A stretch of DNA of 64,000 bases from NCBI GenBank assembly GCA_050747525.1, contig JBOGOC010000091.1, positions 1-64,000 on the forward strand, written 5' to 3'. Position numbers and translations under genes: made by a program. Shown piece by piece: positions 17,901-27,200 of the stretch. The stretch is from JBOGOC01 sp050747525. GTDB lineage: Bacteria > Acidobacteriota > Polarisedimenticolia > JACPZX01 > DASXTC01. Under the pieces are notes generated by a model, which was given only the letters and a program-made list of their open reading frames with translations, ran no database searches and was not told the DNA's origin. Positions within the stretch are counted from its first letter, which is position 1. Each line of letters starts with the position of its first letter.

Positions 17901-20900
17901 GCCACCGGATCTGCATCGAGGTCTGGAGCACGTGCGACCTATTCATATGATGTGTTGGATAGACTGAGAGAGGTTGTTCTCGAATCCGACGACCCGAACA
18001 TTGCATTGCAGCGAAGAACATTTACCTACGACTCGCTCGGAAGAGAGACCTCCGCAACGAATCCTGAGTCCGGGACGGTTCTGAAAACCAAGTATGATCC
18101 GTTGGGGAACCTTCTAGAGTATAGGGATGCAGAGGACAACGTCTTCACACGCACGTATGATGCGGCCTCACGTGTGAATGAAGTTGCGGTCGTTCTTGGG
18201 AGTGATCCAAATAATCAATTACACATACTCCAACAGAGCACCTACGACCAAGTGGACGGGACGTTCGGCCTCGGTCGCGGGAGGTTGACGACTAGCATCT
18301 CCTATGACGACAAGGGGCAGCTCCTAGTGAAGGAGCAGTCGCGCTATGGCGGCATGAATGGACGTGTGTCTCAGATCAGCAGGAAGTATGGTGGGTGGAA
18401 TCCTGGGATTACGAATATCGATCAGCAGGCTGAGATCCTGACAGGATTTGCGTACAACGCCCTCGGAATGATGTCGAAGGTTGACTACCCTGAGAAGCCG
18501 TCTAGTGGCCGAAATGTCCTGACGCCTCGCATGACGTATGCAAACGGTTATCTAAGGAGCATCGCGGATGACCCGAACAAGCCAAGCAATCGAGGCACGC
18601 TTGTTGAATCCATCGAGTACAACTCCGCGGGTGGCGTATCTAAGCTCAGGACCCGAGGCTCCGTGGAGACATTAGTTAGCGATGATGTTCGGCACCGGCC
18701 CACAAGCATCAACATCACTAAGATGGTCCCCACACCGATCGTCCACTTCTCAAGCGGAACGTATGAGTATGATGGGGCCAACAACATCAAGAGAATTGGT
18801 GATGACAGATTCGGCTACGATGCGTTGAATCGACTCATCAAGGGCCAAGTCGTAGATGGCTCGAAGCTTGAAGAGTTGGACTGGGCTTATGATGTGTTCG
18901 GGAACATGAGCTTGCAGCGCCGCGTCACCACGGATGGCCCAAGCGAGGTCGAGAGGACGCACTGGTTCAAGCACGAAGACCCTAATGCCACTGTCCCAAG
19001 GATGAACCAGAACCGAATCTTGTCGTACGGGGTCGACTGGGTAGACTTGCCTGGGGACACGAGCAGTTCAGTCGAGTACGATGGCAACGGCAATGTTATT
19101 TCGGATGAACTATATAGGTACGTGCTCGATTCGCGGAACAGGCTTACTGAGGTCCATCGTAAGTCAGACCAATCATTGGTCTCACGCTATACGTACGATG
19201 CATCAGGACATCGGCTAAGCAAATATGATGGTGCGTCGCAGATGACTATCTATTACATGCGAGAGTCTTCCGGGAAAACTCTCTCTGAGTTCAGACGCCC
19301 AAACAATTCGAGCGCCCTGCCGAGCTGGCTAAAGGACTACGTATACGCGGATGGGCGGCACGTGGCAATGGTGGAGAACGAAGTACCGAACGTTCCGGGC
19401 GGGCTAGGCGTAGGTACGAGCGCCCCGGGGGGGGAAATACCGTTCATCCACCTAAGCTGGCCCGCGAGCGGTGAGCTGGATATCTGGGGCTACTTGGTAT
19501 CGAGGACTGGAGGCGGCAGCTCCATACTGTTCGGAACAGGAGAGGAATGGGGCACATACGACCCGTTGGGGAACGAGCTACATGATACACAAGTTGTCGA
19601 AGGCACGGAGTACACGTATCAGGTTCTAGCTCTCGATTTGGCCGGAAGGCAGAGTGGGTACTCCGAATCAATCGTTGCCACACCAGGAGATACCAGCTCG
19701 CCGGCTTCGCCAACGTCCGGGAGTGCAGTCGCCGGTGATGGCCAGGTCACACTGAATTGGACTGGTCCAAGCAGTTTGGATCTGTGGGGCTATCGGATCT
19801 ACCGGAAAAAGAATTCGGCAGGAGAGGGTTGGGTAGCAGTGAGCGCCCTTCTTCGAAAGCCGCAATCGAGCTTTACGGATACGACAGCCGAAAACGGGAC
19901 GGAATACGATTTCCAGGTCAAGTCTGTTGATACCTCTTCACGAGAGAGTGCGGGTGTGCCAGCGCCCAATGCTTGGAGGCGTACTCCGATAGATAGCACG
20001 CCCCCAGATACGCCAGGAGGGTTCTATGCCGTTGCTGAGGACACGAGTGTCCTTCTCGGTTGGGTCAGGAGTGGGGCTATGGATGTGGAGAGGTATCAAA
20101 TCTTCCGTGCGAGTGTGCCGATAGACCCACTGACGCCCGGCACTCCTATTGGGGATCCCAACGTAGTTGCTTTTACAGACACCACGGGCATAAGTCCGGA
20201 CACTCGTTATTTCTATCGCGTCCGTGCTGTTGACAAGGCAGGCAATCCTTCATCGCTTTCGAGCGAAATCACGGTGACCACACGGCTAGCGCCATCAGCC
20301 CTACCGGCTCCCACGATCTCTGGGGCGCAAGCCCTGCAATGGCGGTGGGACTACTGTATGTCTGGTGATCTGGCCAGCAATTGCTATCTGCGCCATAACA
20401 TGACCAATATCTGCTGGTGGCATGATGATCCAAATGTTCCGAACGATAGCGGCGGCGAGATGCACTGTCCTCCGTGGACTCATGAGAATAGTCGCGAGAT
20501 CGTGCTAGGCTGGGACGCGGGGGGCACGGGCGCTACCCTCGACTCGATCCGGCTGTACTCTCGAGGCTCGTCCAGCGAACAATACCAGCTGGACGCCGAG
20601 TACAAGAAGCCATTTTTCTACAATGGACGATGGGAAGTAGATGGTCAGACAACCCAGATATGGGATCACTACCCACTAGCTGTCAAGCAATCGGTACTGC
20701 CAACGCTTCATTATCAGGATCGAGGATTCGACCCGGCGGCCATGTGCGAGGAGCGCAGTTACAAGGTCAGCGCAGTCACCACGATTAACAGCGTAAAGAA
20801 GGAATCCGTGCTGTCGGCAGCAGAGGTAGAATTGCCACAATCCTTAGCTGTGCCGGAAAACCTCCTCGTCTCAGAGGAGGCGATCGAGGATGGTGAATGC

Positions 20901-23162
20901 ACCCAGTGCCCCATAACATGTCAAGGAAGTGGTTGCGAGAATCGCCGTTTCAACTCAGCCTACTATGGATTGACTCTCAACTGGACTCCCGGCGGAACGA
21001 CCTGTAATGGGTCAACTAAAGGCTACCATGTCTACCGGACTCGACAGGGAGGCGCCTACCCCCCAATACGGATGACCAGAGAGCCTGTTGAGGTGCCCAT
21101 ATTCCGCGTAGAGTACCTTCCCATAAAAGGTGCCAGCCCAAGCAGCAAATCGGCGTATAGGGCCTTAAATAATGGACTGTATGGGTACTATAAATCAGCA
21201 GGCGAGGTGCATGGCGACCCAGACGAACCACTCTATTCCGTCAGGACTGTTGATAGCAGTAACATGGAGGGAGCGTTTTCACAGGTTGTCGGTGCCCATA
21301 CGGACGCTCAGGTTCGGACATGGGCAAAATGCGAGATTGTTGGATGTAATTACTGCGATGTACCACCATGTAACTATGAAAAGAGTGATCCCGGCATGAT
21401 GGGGAGCGACTACGCTATTCCCACTACTGCTAATGTCAAGATACCGGGGGCCGTCACAGGCCTGTACTGGGCCTGGCATTTCGGGAGAGATCCAGTGGCC
21501 GTCACACCGCAGTACCATCCCGAAATGGATGTTGGCCCCGTTAGGGGAAACTGGGCTCATGTAAAATGGACGCTGCCAACGGTTGATGCGACGCATGGGC
21601 CAGCAAACGATTTTAGACTTCTTCGAAGACGCATAGGTGAATCGGCGTACACTGAGGTGGAAACGGATCTGATGCCTGGCGATGACGCTGGTATCCGTAA
21701 ATTCATCTGGAACGTACCCCTAGATCTCGCATGCGAAGACGCCGACTACGCAGTCCAGAGCTTTGACGTGCTCGGTCGAGCTGGCGGAGCGGCCTACTTT
21801 CCGAGCGCTATCGGGAAGTGGAAGCTCATTCCAGAAGACTTCGCAGTGAGTTCGTCGGGAGCACCGCCTGCGCCCGTGTCTGCAAGTTGGAAGCCGCTCC
21901 CGTCCTGTGACGCAGGAACGAATAGCCATTACGTAATGTCATATACAATCAAGGCGAGCACTCAGGTGTCATCCTGTCTCGATCCCGCACCCGACCCAAA
22001 TACCTATGTATTCCATACAAGTCGCTCCGCAGGAAGCCCTCCCTATAACGTCATCTTCGAGGCTCCGATACCTGGAGGCGCGTTCTGGTACACCATCCAG
22101 GCAGAGTGGAGTGATGGCTCAAGCGCTCCGAGCTATCCCGTATGCTATCAAGCCGGTGGCCAAGGACTGTTCGAAGACGGGGCTCTTGCAGAAGATGATT
22201 ACAGAGTGGCGACTCAACATCCGTCGCCCCCGCGACCTAAGACTGACTCCGGCGAGAGCTTCATGGCTACTGAACACAGAATAGTTGGGCAATCGGGAGG
22301 AAATAACCCTGCGGTTGCTCTGTACTTCTATCATGTGGACCATTTGGGCACTCCACGGGTGATCACCGATGTATCGGGTAATGCTGTCTCTAAACACAAA
22401 TACTTGCCGTTCGGCGAGGAACTAAGCCCGCCACCGAGTATGAACACTCATCAGTTTACAGGACACGAAAGGGACAAGGAAACAGGTCTAGACTACATGT
22501 TGGCGCGGTTCTACAACCCAGGGATGTTCAGGTTTATGGGTCCCGATCCCAGCGTCGCAAGCATCGATGCCCAGAATCCCCAGAGTTGGAATCGCTACGC
22601 CTATGCAAACAACAATCCCCTTCGATTTGTGGACCCGGATGGCCTTGAGCCGAAGAAGGTCACCACTGATGATGTCAAACAGGCTGTCGAAAAGGTGAAG
22701 GCCGAAATCAAGGAAGGAGCCAACCCCGTAGAAGTAGCGAATAAGGCCCTCAACGCCCTAGGTGATTTTAGTGCGTCTGGAGCGGTTATCGCACAAGGAC
22801 TGAAAGATGCCGGCATCGAATTGCCGCAGGAAGCTCAGGATGCCCTTGCCAACGTCGATAGTGTGACTAAAGAGGGCAGTAGCCTAACTGTGACGAACAA
22901 GAAGGACGGCTTGAAACTTGATCTTCCAGGACCTAATGCGCAAATTGACAAGAAGGTCACCGCTACGGTCAAGGGGTCGGGAAAGGAGCTTTCCGTTTCG
23001 GACATCAAGGGCCTTAGTTATGGACCAAAAGCCTTAGGGCTGGGGCCTGTGAAGAGTGTAGAGGCTAAGGGCGGAGAAGGAGGCAAGGTCGACGTAACGG
23101 TGAAGGTTGGGATAGTGTCGAAGAGTTTCACTACTGATCAAACCAAGGAAGGCAAACCGTGA
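14958..23162 (+). CDS. Giant secreted Rhs/YD-repeat protein with inserted fibronectin type III domains
   Basis: 2734 residues. AGGAGG (14945-14950) lies 7 bases before the GTG at 14958, which therefore beats the GTG at 14952. A signal peptide (CLAALAVTILCFSSPLPALD) means Sec export. An Rhs shell domain is followed by YD repeats from about 800 to 1475 (YDKLGRLLSV, YDALNRLIKG). At least three Fn3 domains follow at about 1478-1780 (VTLNWTGPSSLDLWGYRIYR), then ~650 residues of Cys-containing, Fn3-like sequence. The Rhs core comes last at about 2455-2558 (VDHLGTPRVITD, then GLDYMLARFYNPGMFRFMGP, then NPLRFVDPDGLEP). The 175-residue tip beyond it has no recognised toxin domain and lacks Arg, His, Cys, Trp and Met. 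Sixteen DPN tripeptides are scattered through the protein. Codon use is less GC-biased than in the core genes. Confidence 0.9.
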   Translation: MYFRSVHRGLCLAALAVTILCFSSPLPALDDNLTKGATQNHVFEAGMWGEDIDLLNGGLNLSIPIGPNYKVSADVSLQLKLTYSSKLWVFEDSEDFYGGNKRHRSRSRLQGHGQAGLGFMLHMGRILTRANSVECDAFDPNKSRVEEHVFEDSTGAVHTDQGPAYWRGSPDGSYTRFNGTGSVQTPDGIKRTLGHTVSDLATTDWPKCASVYPPPPGSSNAGYDVYTNDYRGNYVTQIERSGQPSNYFHIDYDPNVGMQHLIKTITPYRNGIPDHSQAITFENSREHPSLPGQPPLSMGYVKSITLPVFSSDPNTVVTATYVFNYTVDTLQDLFVNPLDPNDPDKALDNQDVDPNKSDKFEDVLLLTKIDFPSSPGQQAFSMSFGYSGPGFWGRNVGLLRSRTLPTGAGIEYDYGFYEFSPEVCSPGMMGTCPEIQGCTPSSGASVCSSQLDPAGMTIGVVAKRIKPTPGQSFEWKYDRNTHAEGRPNPAAVVVSDPLGNDTVTYFHAQSWDARPTPHPVLVNFYHNNIWNNGLSYKTEYYKGASANPGNLVRTEYQVWEDDVDNPTIPTDYRHTGNYKRIIETGTIYNDDGGRLARAEMKGWDGLGHFRETTEFGFDGLPYRIHRTDHNSITDPSSLCPGLSQAHCNNWILWNKTYSQVLDRSGTLQKRSEYAYDPLGFLRLQQDLLTLPIAIGSELISGDPNSGTAGDVKTQFYYEGDPDCPDPNTRYASGNVCKKVVSDYAAFSHTEHYTYEKGTYLQKRKIVGIDPWFPVDNDVDLSTGLVRASRDPAGVQTTFEYDKLGRLLSVVPGSVADSSGATEAIANITYPSILTTRLEQAISGNDKIFSEFSFDTLGRLTRTDRRQWDGNLKSQSRTYDILNRVTFESEWGSSVAGTEFDYRIFSDPNHPYTDPIGRVQATTTADGHVTRFSYRGTASTVTVEGIETGTDPNAPQEVDSRTTHDRDGFGRLLSVVQERIIPATGSASRSGARATYSYDVLDRLREVVLESDDPNIALQRRTFTYDSLGRETSATNPESGTVLKTKYDPLGNLLEYRDAEDNVFTRTYDAASRVNEVAVVLGSDPNNQLHILQQSTYDQVDGTFGLGRGRLTTSISYDDKGQLLVKEQSRYGGMNGRVSQISRKYGGWNPGITNIDQQAEILTGFAYNALGMMSKVDYPEKPSSGRNVLTPRMTYANGYLRSIADDPNKPSNRGTLVESIEYNSAGGVSKLRTRGSVETLVSDDVRHRPTSINITKMVPTPIVHFSSGTYEYDGANNIKRIGDDRFGYDALNRLIKGQVVDGSKLEELDWAYDVFGNMSLQRRVTTDGPSEVERTHWFKHEDPNATVPRMNQNRILSYGVDWVDLPGDTSSSVEYDGNGNVISDELYRYVLDSRNRLTEVHRKSDQSLVSRYTYDASGHRLSKYDGASQMTIYYMRESSGKTLSEFRRPNNSSALPSWLKDYVYADGRHVAMVENEVPNVPGGLGVGTSAPGGEIPFIHLSWPASGELDIWGYLVSRTGGGSSILFGTGEEWGTYDPLGNELHDTQVVEGTEYTYQVLALDLAGRQSGYSESIVATPGDTSSPASPTSGSAVAGDGQVTLNWTGPSSLDLWGYRIYRKKNSAGEGWVAVSALLRKPQSSFTDTTAENGTEYDFQVKSVDTSSRESAGVPAPNAWRRTPIDSTPPDTPGGFYAVAEDTSVLLGWVRSGAMDVERYQIFRASVPIDPLTPGTPIGDPNVVAFTDTTGISPDTRYFYRVRAVDKAGNPSSLSSEITVTTRLAPSALPAPTISGAQALQWRWDYCMSGDLASNCYLRHNMTNICWWHDDPNVPNDSGGEMHCPPWTHENSREIVLGWDAGGTGATLDSIRLYSRGSSSEQYQLDAEYKKPFFYNGRWEVDGQTTQIWDHYPLAVKQSVLPTLHYQDRGFDPAAMCEERSYKVSAVTTINSVKKESVLSAAEVELPQSLAVPENLLVSEEAIEDGECTQCPITCQGSGCENRRFNSAYYGLTLNWTPGGTTCNGSTKGYHVYRTRQGGAYPPIRMTREPVEVPIFRVEYLPIKGASPSSKSAYRALNNGLYGYYKSAGEVHGDPDEPLYSVRTVDSSNMEGAFSQVVGAHTDAQVRTWAKCEIVGCNYCDVPPCNYEKSDPGMMGSDYAIPTTANVKIPGAVTGLYWAWHFGRDPVAVTPQYHPEMDVGPVRGNWAHVKWTLPTVDATHGPANDFRLLRRRIGESAYTEVETDLMPGDDAGIRKFIWNVPLDLACEDADYAVQSFDVLGRAGGAAYFPSAIGKWKLIPEDFAVSSSGAPPAPVSASWKPLPSCDAGTNSHYVMSYTIKASTQVSSCLDPAPDPNTYVFHTSRSAGSPPYNVIFEAPIPGGAFWYTIQAEWSDGSSAPSYPVCYQAGGQGLFEDGALAEDDYRVATQHPSPPRPKTDSGESFMATEHRIVGQSGGNNPAVALYFYHVDHLGTPRVITDVSGNAVSKHKYLPFGEELSPPPSMNTHQFTGHERDKETGLDYMLARFYNPGMFRFMGPDPSVASIDAQNPQSWNRYAYANNNPLRFVDPDGLEPKKVTTDDVKQAVEKVKAEIKEGANPVEVANKALNALGDFSASGAVIAQGLKDAGIELPQEAQDALANVDSVTKEGSSLTVTNKKDGLKLDLPGPNAQIDKKVTATVKGSGKELSVSDIKGLSYGPKALGLGPVKSVEAKGGEGGKVDVTVKVGIVSKSFTTDQTKEGKP

Positions 23163-24175
23163 TTAGATTGACACTCTTGCTCACGTTCCTGCTGCTATCA
23201 TACTGTCATACGGCCGCGGATGTTCCGCAGCCCGAGGAGACAGTACGCCTCTTTCTGGCAGGTTCAGGGTACTTGAAGCCAAGGCTTGCGCCTGATGGGA
23301 AGGCAATGGCCTATTTGAGTTATGAGCGAGAGGGAAGTCTTACGCTTCGGCTTCATTTGCCAGGCGAGGGTCATAAGGGGGACCGTGCTCTCGCAAGTGG
23401 CCTAGGAAATAATTCGGATTATTGCTGGCGACCCGACGGTCGTGCTATGGCTGTATTCCGTCCGAATAGGGGAAACGGGATTGTCGAAGTTCTTTCTCTA
23501 GAGGGAGTAGCGCTCCGGAGCATTCCTCTGTCCTCGCGAGAGGCAAAGGCTGGACTAGCCTGGCTATCGGACAGCAGAAGCCTAGTGGTAGGTACAGCAG
23601 GGTCGTTGGCTGTCTACGATACCGCGTCTGGTGAGTTGGTGTCCTCGCTTAACATCGCCATTACGGGAATACAGGCCGATCTCGAGGTGATAGCTGCATC
23701 ACCAAACGAACGTCAGATTGCGTTTTCGGGAGTAAAGCAAGTTGACTCAGACAGCTATCGGATTTGGACAGTTGATCTGCAGAACGCTTTAGCACCTAAG
23801 CCGGCGACAAAAGGCCCTATGGACTCATCTCCAGCTTGGGCGAGCGATTCGAAACTGCTGTTTGCTCGTTTGGATAGTAGTAAGAAGCTGAGCCGATGCT
23901 CGACCGAGATCACGGCTCAGCATTTATGGACTGCATCACTAGTAAATGGAACTGAGCGTCAACTGACGAAGGGTCTAGTTAGAGACGATTATCCAAGTTG
24001 GGCAGAAAAGAAAGGAATAGTCTTGTTTGCGAGAGTACCACTTGACGAACTGACTTCAAATCAGTGTGGTGAATCGAACGCAGGTGAGCGACCGCTGGCG
24101 GGAATCCTAGAGGGCTTCTCGACACTCGCTCAGCTGCTCGCGTCGAGCAGCCAAGTGGCATATGTCCGATTGTAG
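23159..24175 (+). CDS. Secreted PD40/TolB-like beta-propeller coupled to the Rhs gene
   Basis: 338 residues. The GTG start overlaps the Rhs stop (GTGA, 23159-23162), so translation is likely coupled. A signal peptide (LTLLLTFLLLSYCHTAADV; the Cys could be a lipid site but the lipobox is poor) is followed by about six TolB-like blades, each with the PD40 phrase, for example PRLAPDGKAMAYLSY, WRPDGRAMAVF and PAWASDSKLLFAR. Such propellers bind proteins or glycans. Its place, immediately after the Rhs tip, is where an immunity or chaperone gene usually sits, but a large exported propeller would be an unusual immunity protein. It ends 59 bases before the convergent regulator gene. Confidence 0.8.
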   Translation: MIRLTLLLTFLLLSYCHTAADVPQPEETVRLFLAGSGYLKPRLAPDGKAMAYLSYEREGSLTLRLHLPGEGHKGDRALASGLGNNSDYCWRPDGRAMAVFRPNRGNGIVEVLSLEGVALRSIPLSSREAKAGLAWLSDSRSLVVGTAGSLAVYDTASGELVSSLNIAITGIQADLEVIAASPNERQIAFSGVKQVDSDSYRIWTVDLQNALAPKPATKGPMDSSPAWASDSKLLFARLDSSKKLSRCSTEITAQHLWTASLVNGTERQLTKGLVRDDYPSWAEKKGIVLFARVPLDELTSNQCGESNAGERPLAGILEGFSTLAQLLASSSQVAYVRL

Positions 24176-24234
24176 GGGCCCAGGCGGGCTATTCCATCTC
24201 CGTCTTACGAGCCCCGAGTTGGAAGATGAGGCTG

Positions 24235-27200
24235 TCAGCCGCACTTCTTCCAGGAGCCTTCGTCCCGCAGGAATTGCAGGACCCTATCCCGGGCGGGTGG
24301 CGTCTTTTGGGTATTCATGGCTGTCCAGCCGAGGATGCGCGCCGCGGCTGACTTGTCGCCACCCGCCTGGCGGAGGGCGTCTTCGATGCGCGCCTTCTCG
24401 TCGTCTCGGGGAGTGGATGTGGTGGAGCCGACGGCAAGGTCGTGCTCAACGGCACCAGCATGAGATCCGACCGAAAGCGTGGCGACTTCGAGAAGATCCC
24501 GCACTTCGTCGAGACTATCGCCGAGGATTCTCTCGGGAAGTGCGTCGCGCCGGACCATGCCGTCTCCTGAGACGACAAGCGCGGCGTGCACGGCGTGTTC
24601 GAGCTCTCGAACATTGCCCGGCCAGGCGTAAGCTTGAAGCCGCAGGAGTGCGCCACGGCCTATGCCCTTGTAGGCCATCCCTCGTTCCTCGCAGAAACGC
24701 CGGGCGAAGTACTCCGCGAGCATGGGAATGTCCGATTGTCGCTCACGAAGTGGCGGCAGCCGCAAGGTCACCACATTGAGGCGATAGTAGAGATCCTCAC
24801 GGAACCGGCCATCCTTGATGACGGATTCGATGTCCATGTTGGTCGCGGCGATGATCCGAGCATCAACTCGGCGGACGGCATTCTCCCCGAGGCGGCGGAA
24901 CTCGCCTGACTGAAGAGCCCGCAGCAGCTTGGCCTGAAACGAGAGGCTCGTGTTCGTAACCTCGTCGAGGAAGAGCGTCCCCCCATCAGCTTCCTCGAGA
25001 AGCCCCTTCTTGTCCGTGTCCGCGCCGGAGAAGGCGCCCCTTCTATGCCCGAACAGCTCGCTTTCAACCAAATTCTCCGGAATGGCCCCGCAGTCAAGAG
25101 GAACAAACTCTCCCGTCTTACGGCGGCCACCGAAGTGTATGGACCGGGCGACCAGCTCCTTTCCCGTGCCCGATTCACCCACCAGCAGGACGTTGCAGTC
25201 TGCCTTGATCACTGCATCCATCATTTTGAATAGCTTCTGCATGGCCGGCGACTCGCCGAGGAGGGAGTGTCGAGAAAACACTGGACTTGTTGTCCTGGTT
25301 GAAACAATAACCTGAATAGAGTGGCGTTGGGCCGCAACTATGCTGCGTTCGATCTGGTCTATCTGCGCTCTTACGCTTTCCATGTCACTATCTTGGAAGG
25401 GCAGTCCGTTTGCCCATGCCTTGAAATGAACAGCGCCCCGGACTCGGCCACCCAGTCGCAGGGGACAGGTCATTTCACTTCGATCGGAGTTCACGACCGA
25501 GCGATCCAGGACGTGCATCGCGAATCGATCCACGCTGGACTGAGAATCTATTCCAAGCGCGCCGCGGGCGTTCCGCGTCACCAGAACCCGCAACTCTGTG
25601 CCACTGGACACAAGTAGGTGTCCACTCTCCGCCCCGATTGTCTGAATCGCTTGGTCGAGCAGAGTGGTAATGAGCGTCGGAAGGGGCGTCGCGCTGCTAT
25701 ATGAATCACCGCCCTCGGTACGCTCCCCGTTGCTCAGCGATGTGTCTGAGAATGACTGAATCGCGCACCCGGTGTGCGATCGGTTGGCGAGCAACGTCGA
25801 TTGTAATGCTTCGTAAGTGCCAAGATATGATGCTCTGGTATTCTCATCAGCAATCTCGGAGGCCAGTTCGCCGAAGAGTGAGCTAGCTTCCTCAAGGGCA
25901 AAGGATGCCTTACGCTGGTGGTCTCGCTCAGCCAAGCGAGCACACTGATACAAGGCTTCGAGCAATAGAGAGCGAGCTCCAAATGAACGAAACAGGTCAG
26001 ACGCTAGTCTGAAGCATTCCGAGGCCTCTTCAGGGGAGTGAGAGTACAGGCAGATACCTTTGCTCAGCAGTATTCGTCCCTCAGCGATGCGAAGCTTGTT
26101 CGCATGGGCCAGAGAATAGGCTTCAGATAGAAGTGATTGGACATCGGCATTGGGATGAAAGCCGCGGACTTGGGCCTGGCGAAGCAAGAGATCGACTAGG
26201 TCGAGAATGCGTCCCCCAGCTCGGGCTTCAGCAATGAGTGGCAGAAGATGCGTCTCTGCAAGGGTGGATTGCAAACAGGCAAAGGTGGTGCGCACCCTAA
26301 GTGATTCGACTCGGCGTGCCAGGACCTCTGCCTCGAACATGACGCGGCGTGACTGATCCTTCAAGCCCAACTTCGAATAGAGGTCAGCGAGAGCCAGCAG
26401 GGCAAGGCATCTATCCGAATGAGCGCCTGAGTCAGCAAGATCACGTTCTGAGTTTGTAAGGTGCGCAACTGCCTGCTCGTAGCATCCGTTGACTGTATTG
26501 ACGATACCGAGGACTAGTAGAGAATACGCGGCAAACTGCCGCCGTGAACTTGCCTGGGCAAGAGCATGAGCCTCATTCAGGAGCTGGGCAGCGGTCGACA
26601 GCTGCCCAGTATGTAGGCATGCCTCGCCAAGGTTTATTGAGGACAAGGTGCAGGCAAGGGATAGCCCCTTCGACTTGGCCTCATCAAGGCATGAACGAAA
26701 GTACGGCTCAGCTTGCTGGACTCGGCCCTGTTCCAGGTAGACCAGTCCGATGTTGTTGAGCACAATAACAAGCCCAGCTACATCGTTGATCTGCTCTTTT
26801 AGAGATTTGGCGGCCAACAGATGGCGGAGTGCAGTGTCCTGGTTGCCAAGGTCGTTCTCTATGAGCCCCTCCAGCACCAGGCCGAGAGATTGGCAGTAAA
26901 CGTCAGTTGTCCTCTCGGCAGAGGCGAGTGCACGGCGGCAGAGGTGGGACGCCTCCGCGAGGTCGCCCTTCTTTCTGAGAGACTGAGCCTGAATGAGGAC
27001 AGCCCGCGTCGCTCCTTTTAGATCGTCCAAAGCGTCGTACGCGCTCTCTGCAAGCTTGGCATAGGACAAGCTGCGAGGTAGATCGCCGACTTCGGCCAGT
27101 ACCCAGGCAAGTTCTCGTATTGCGAGAGCCTCCTTACTCGGACGGTTCGTAAGGCGTGAGACCAGAAGCATTTCCTGATATGCTTCCTGGGACTTTGCAA

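Noticed and set aside
22633..23162. Calling the Rhs tip a toxin
   Set aside because: No nuclease, deaminase or ADP-ribosyltransferase residues; lacks His, Cys, Arg and Trp. Left as an unknown tip.
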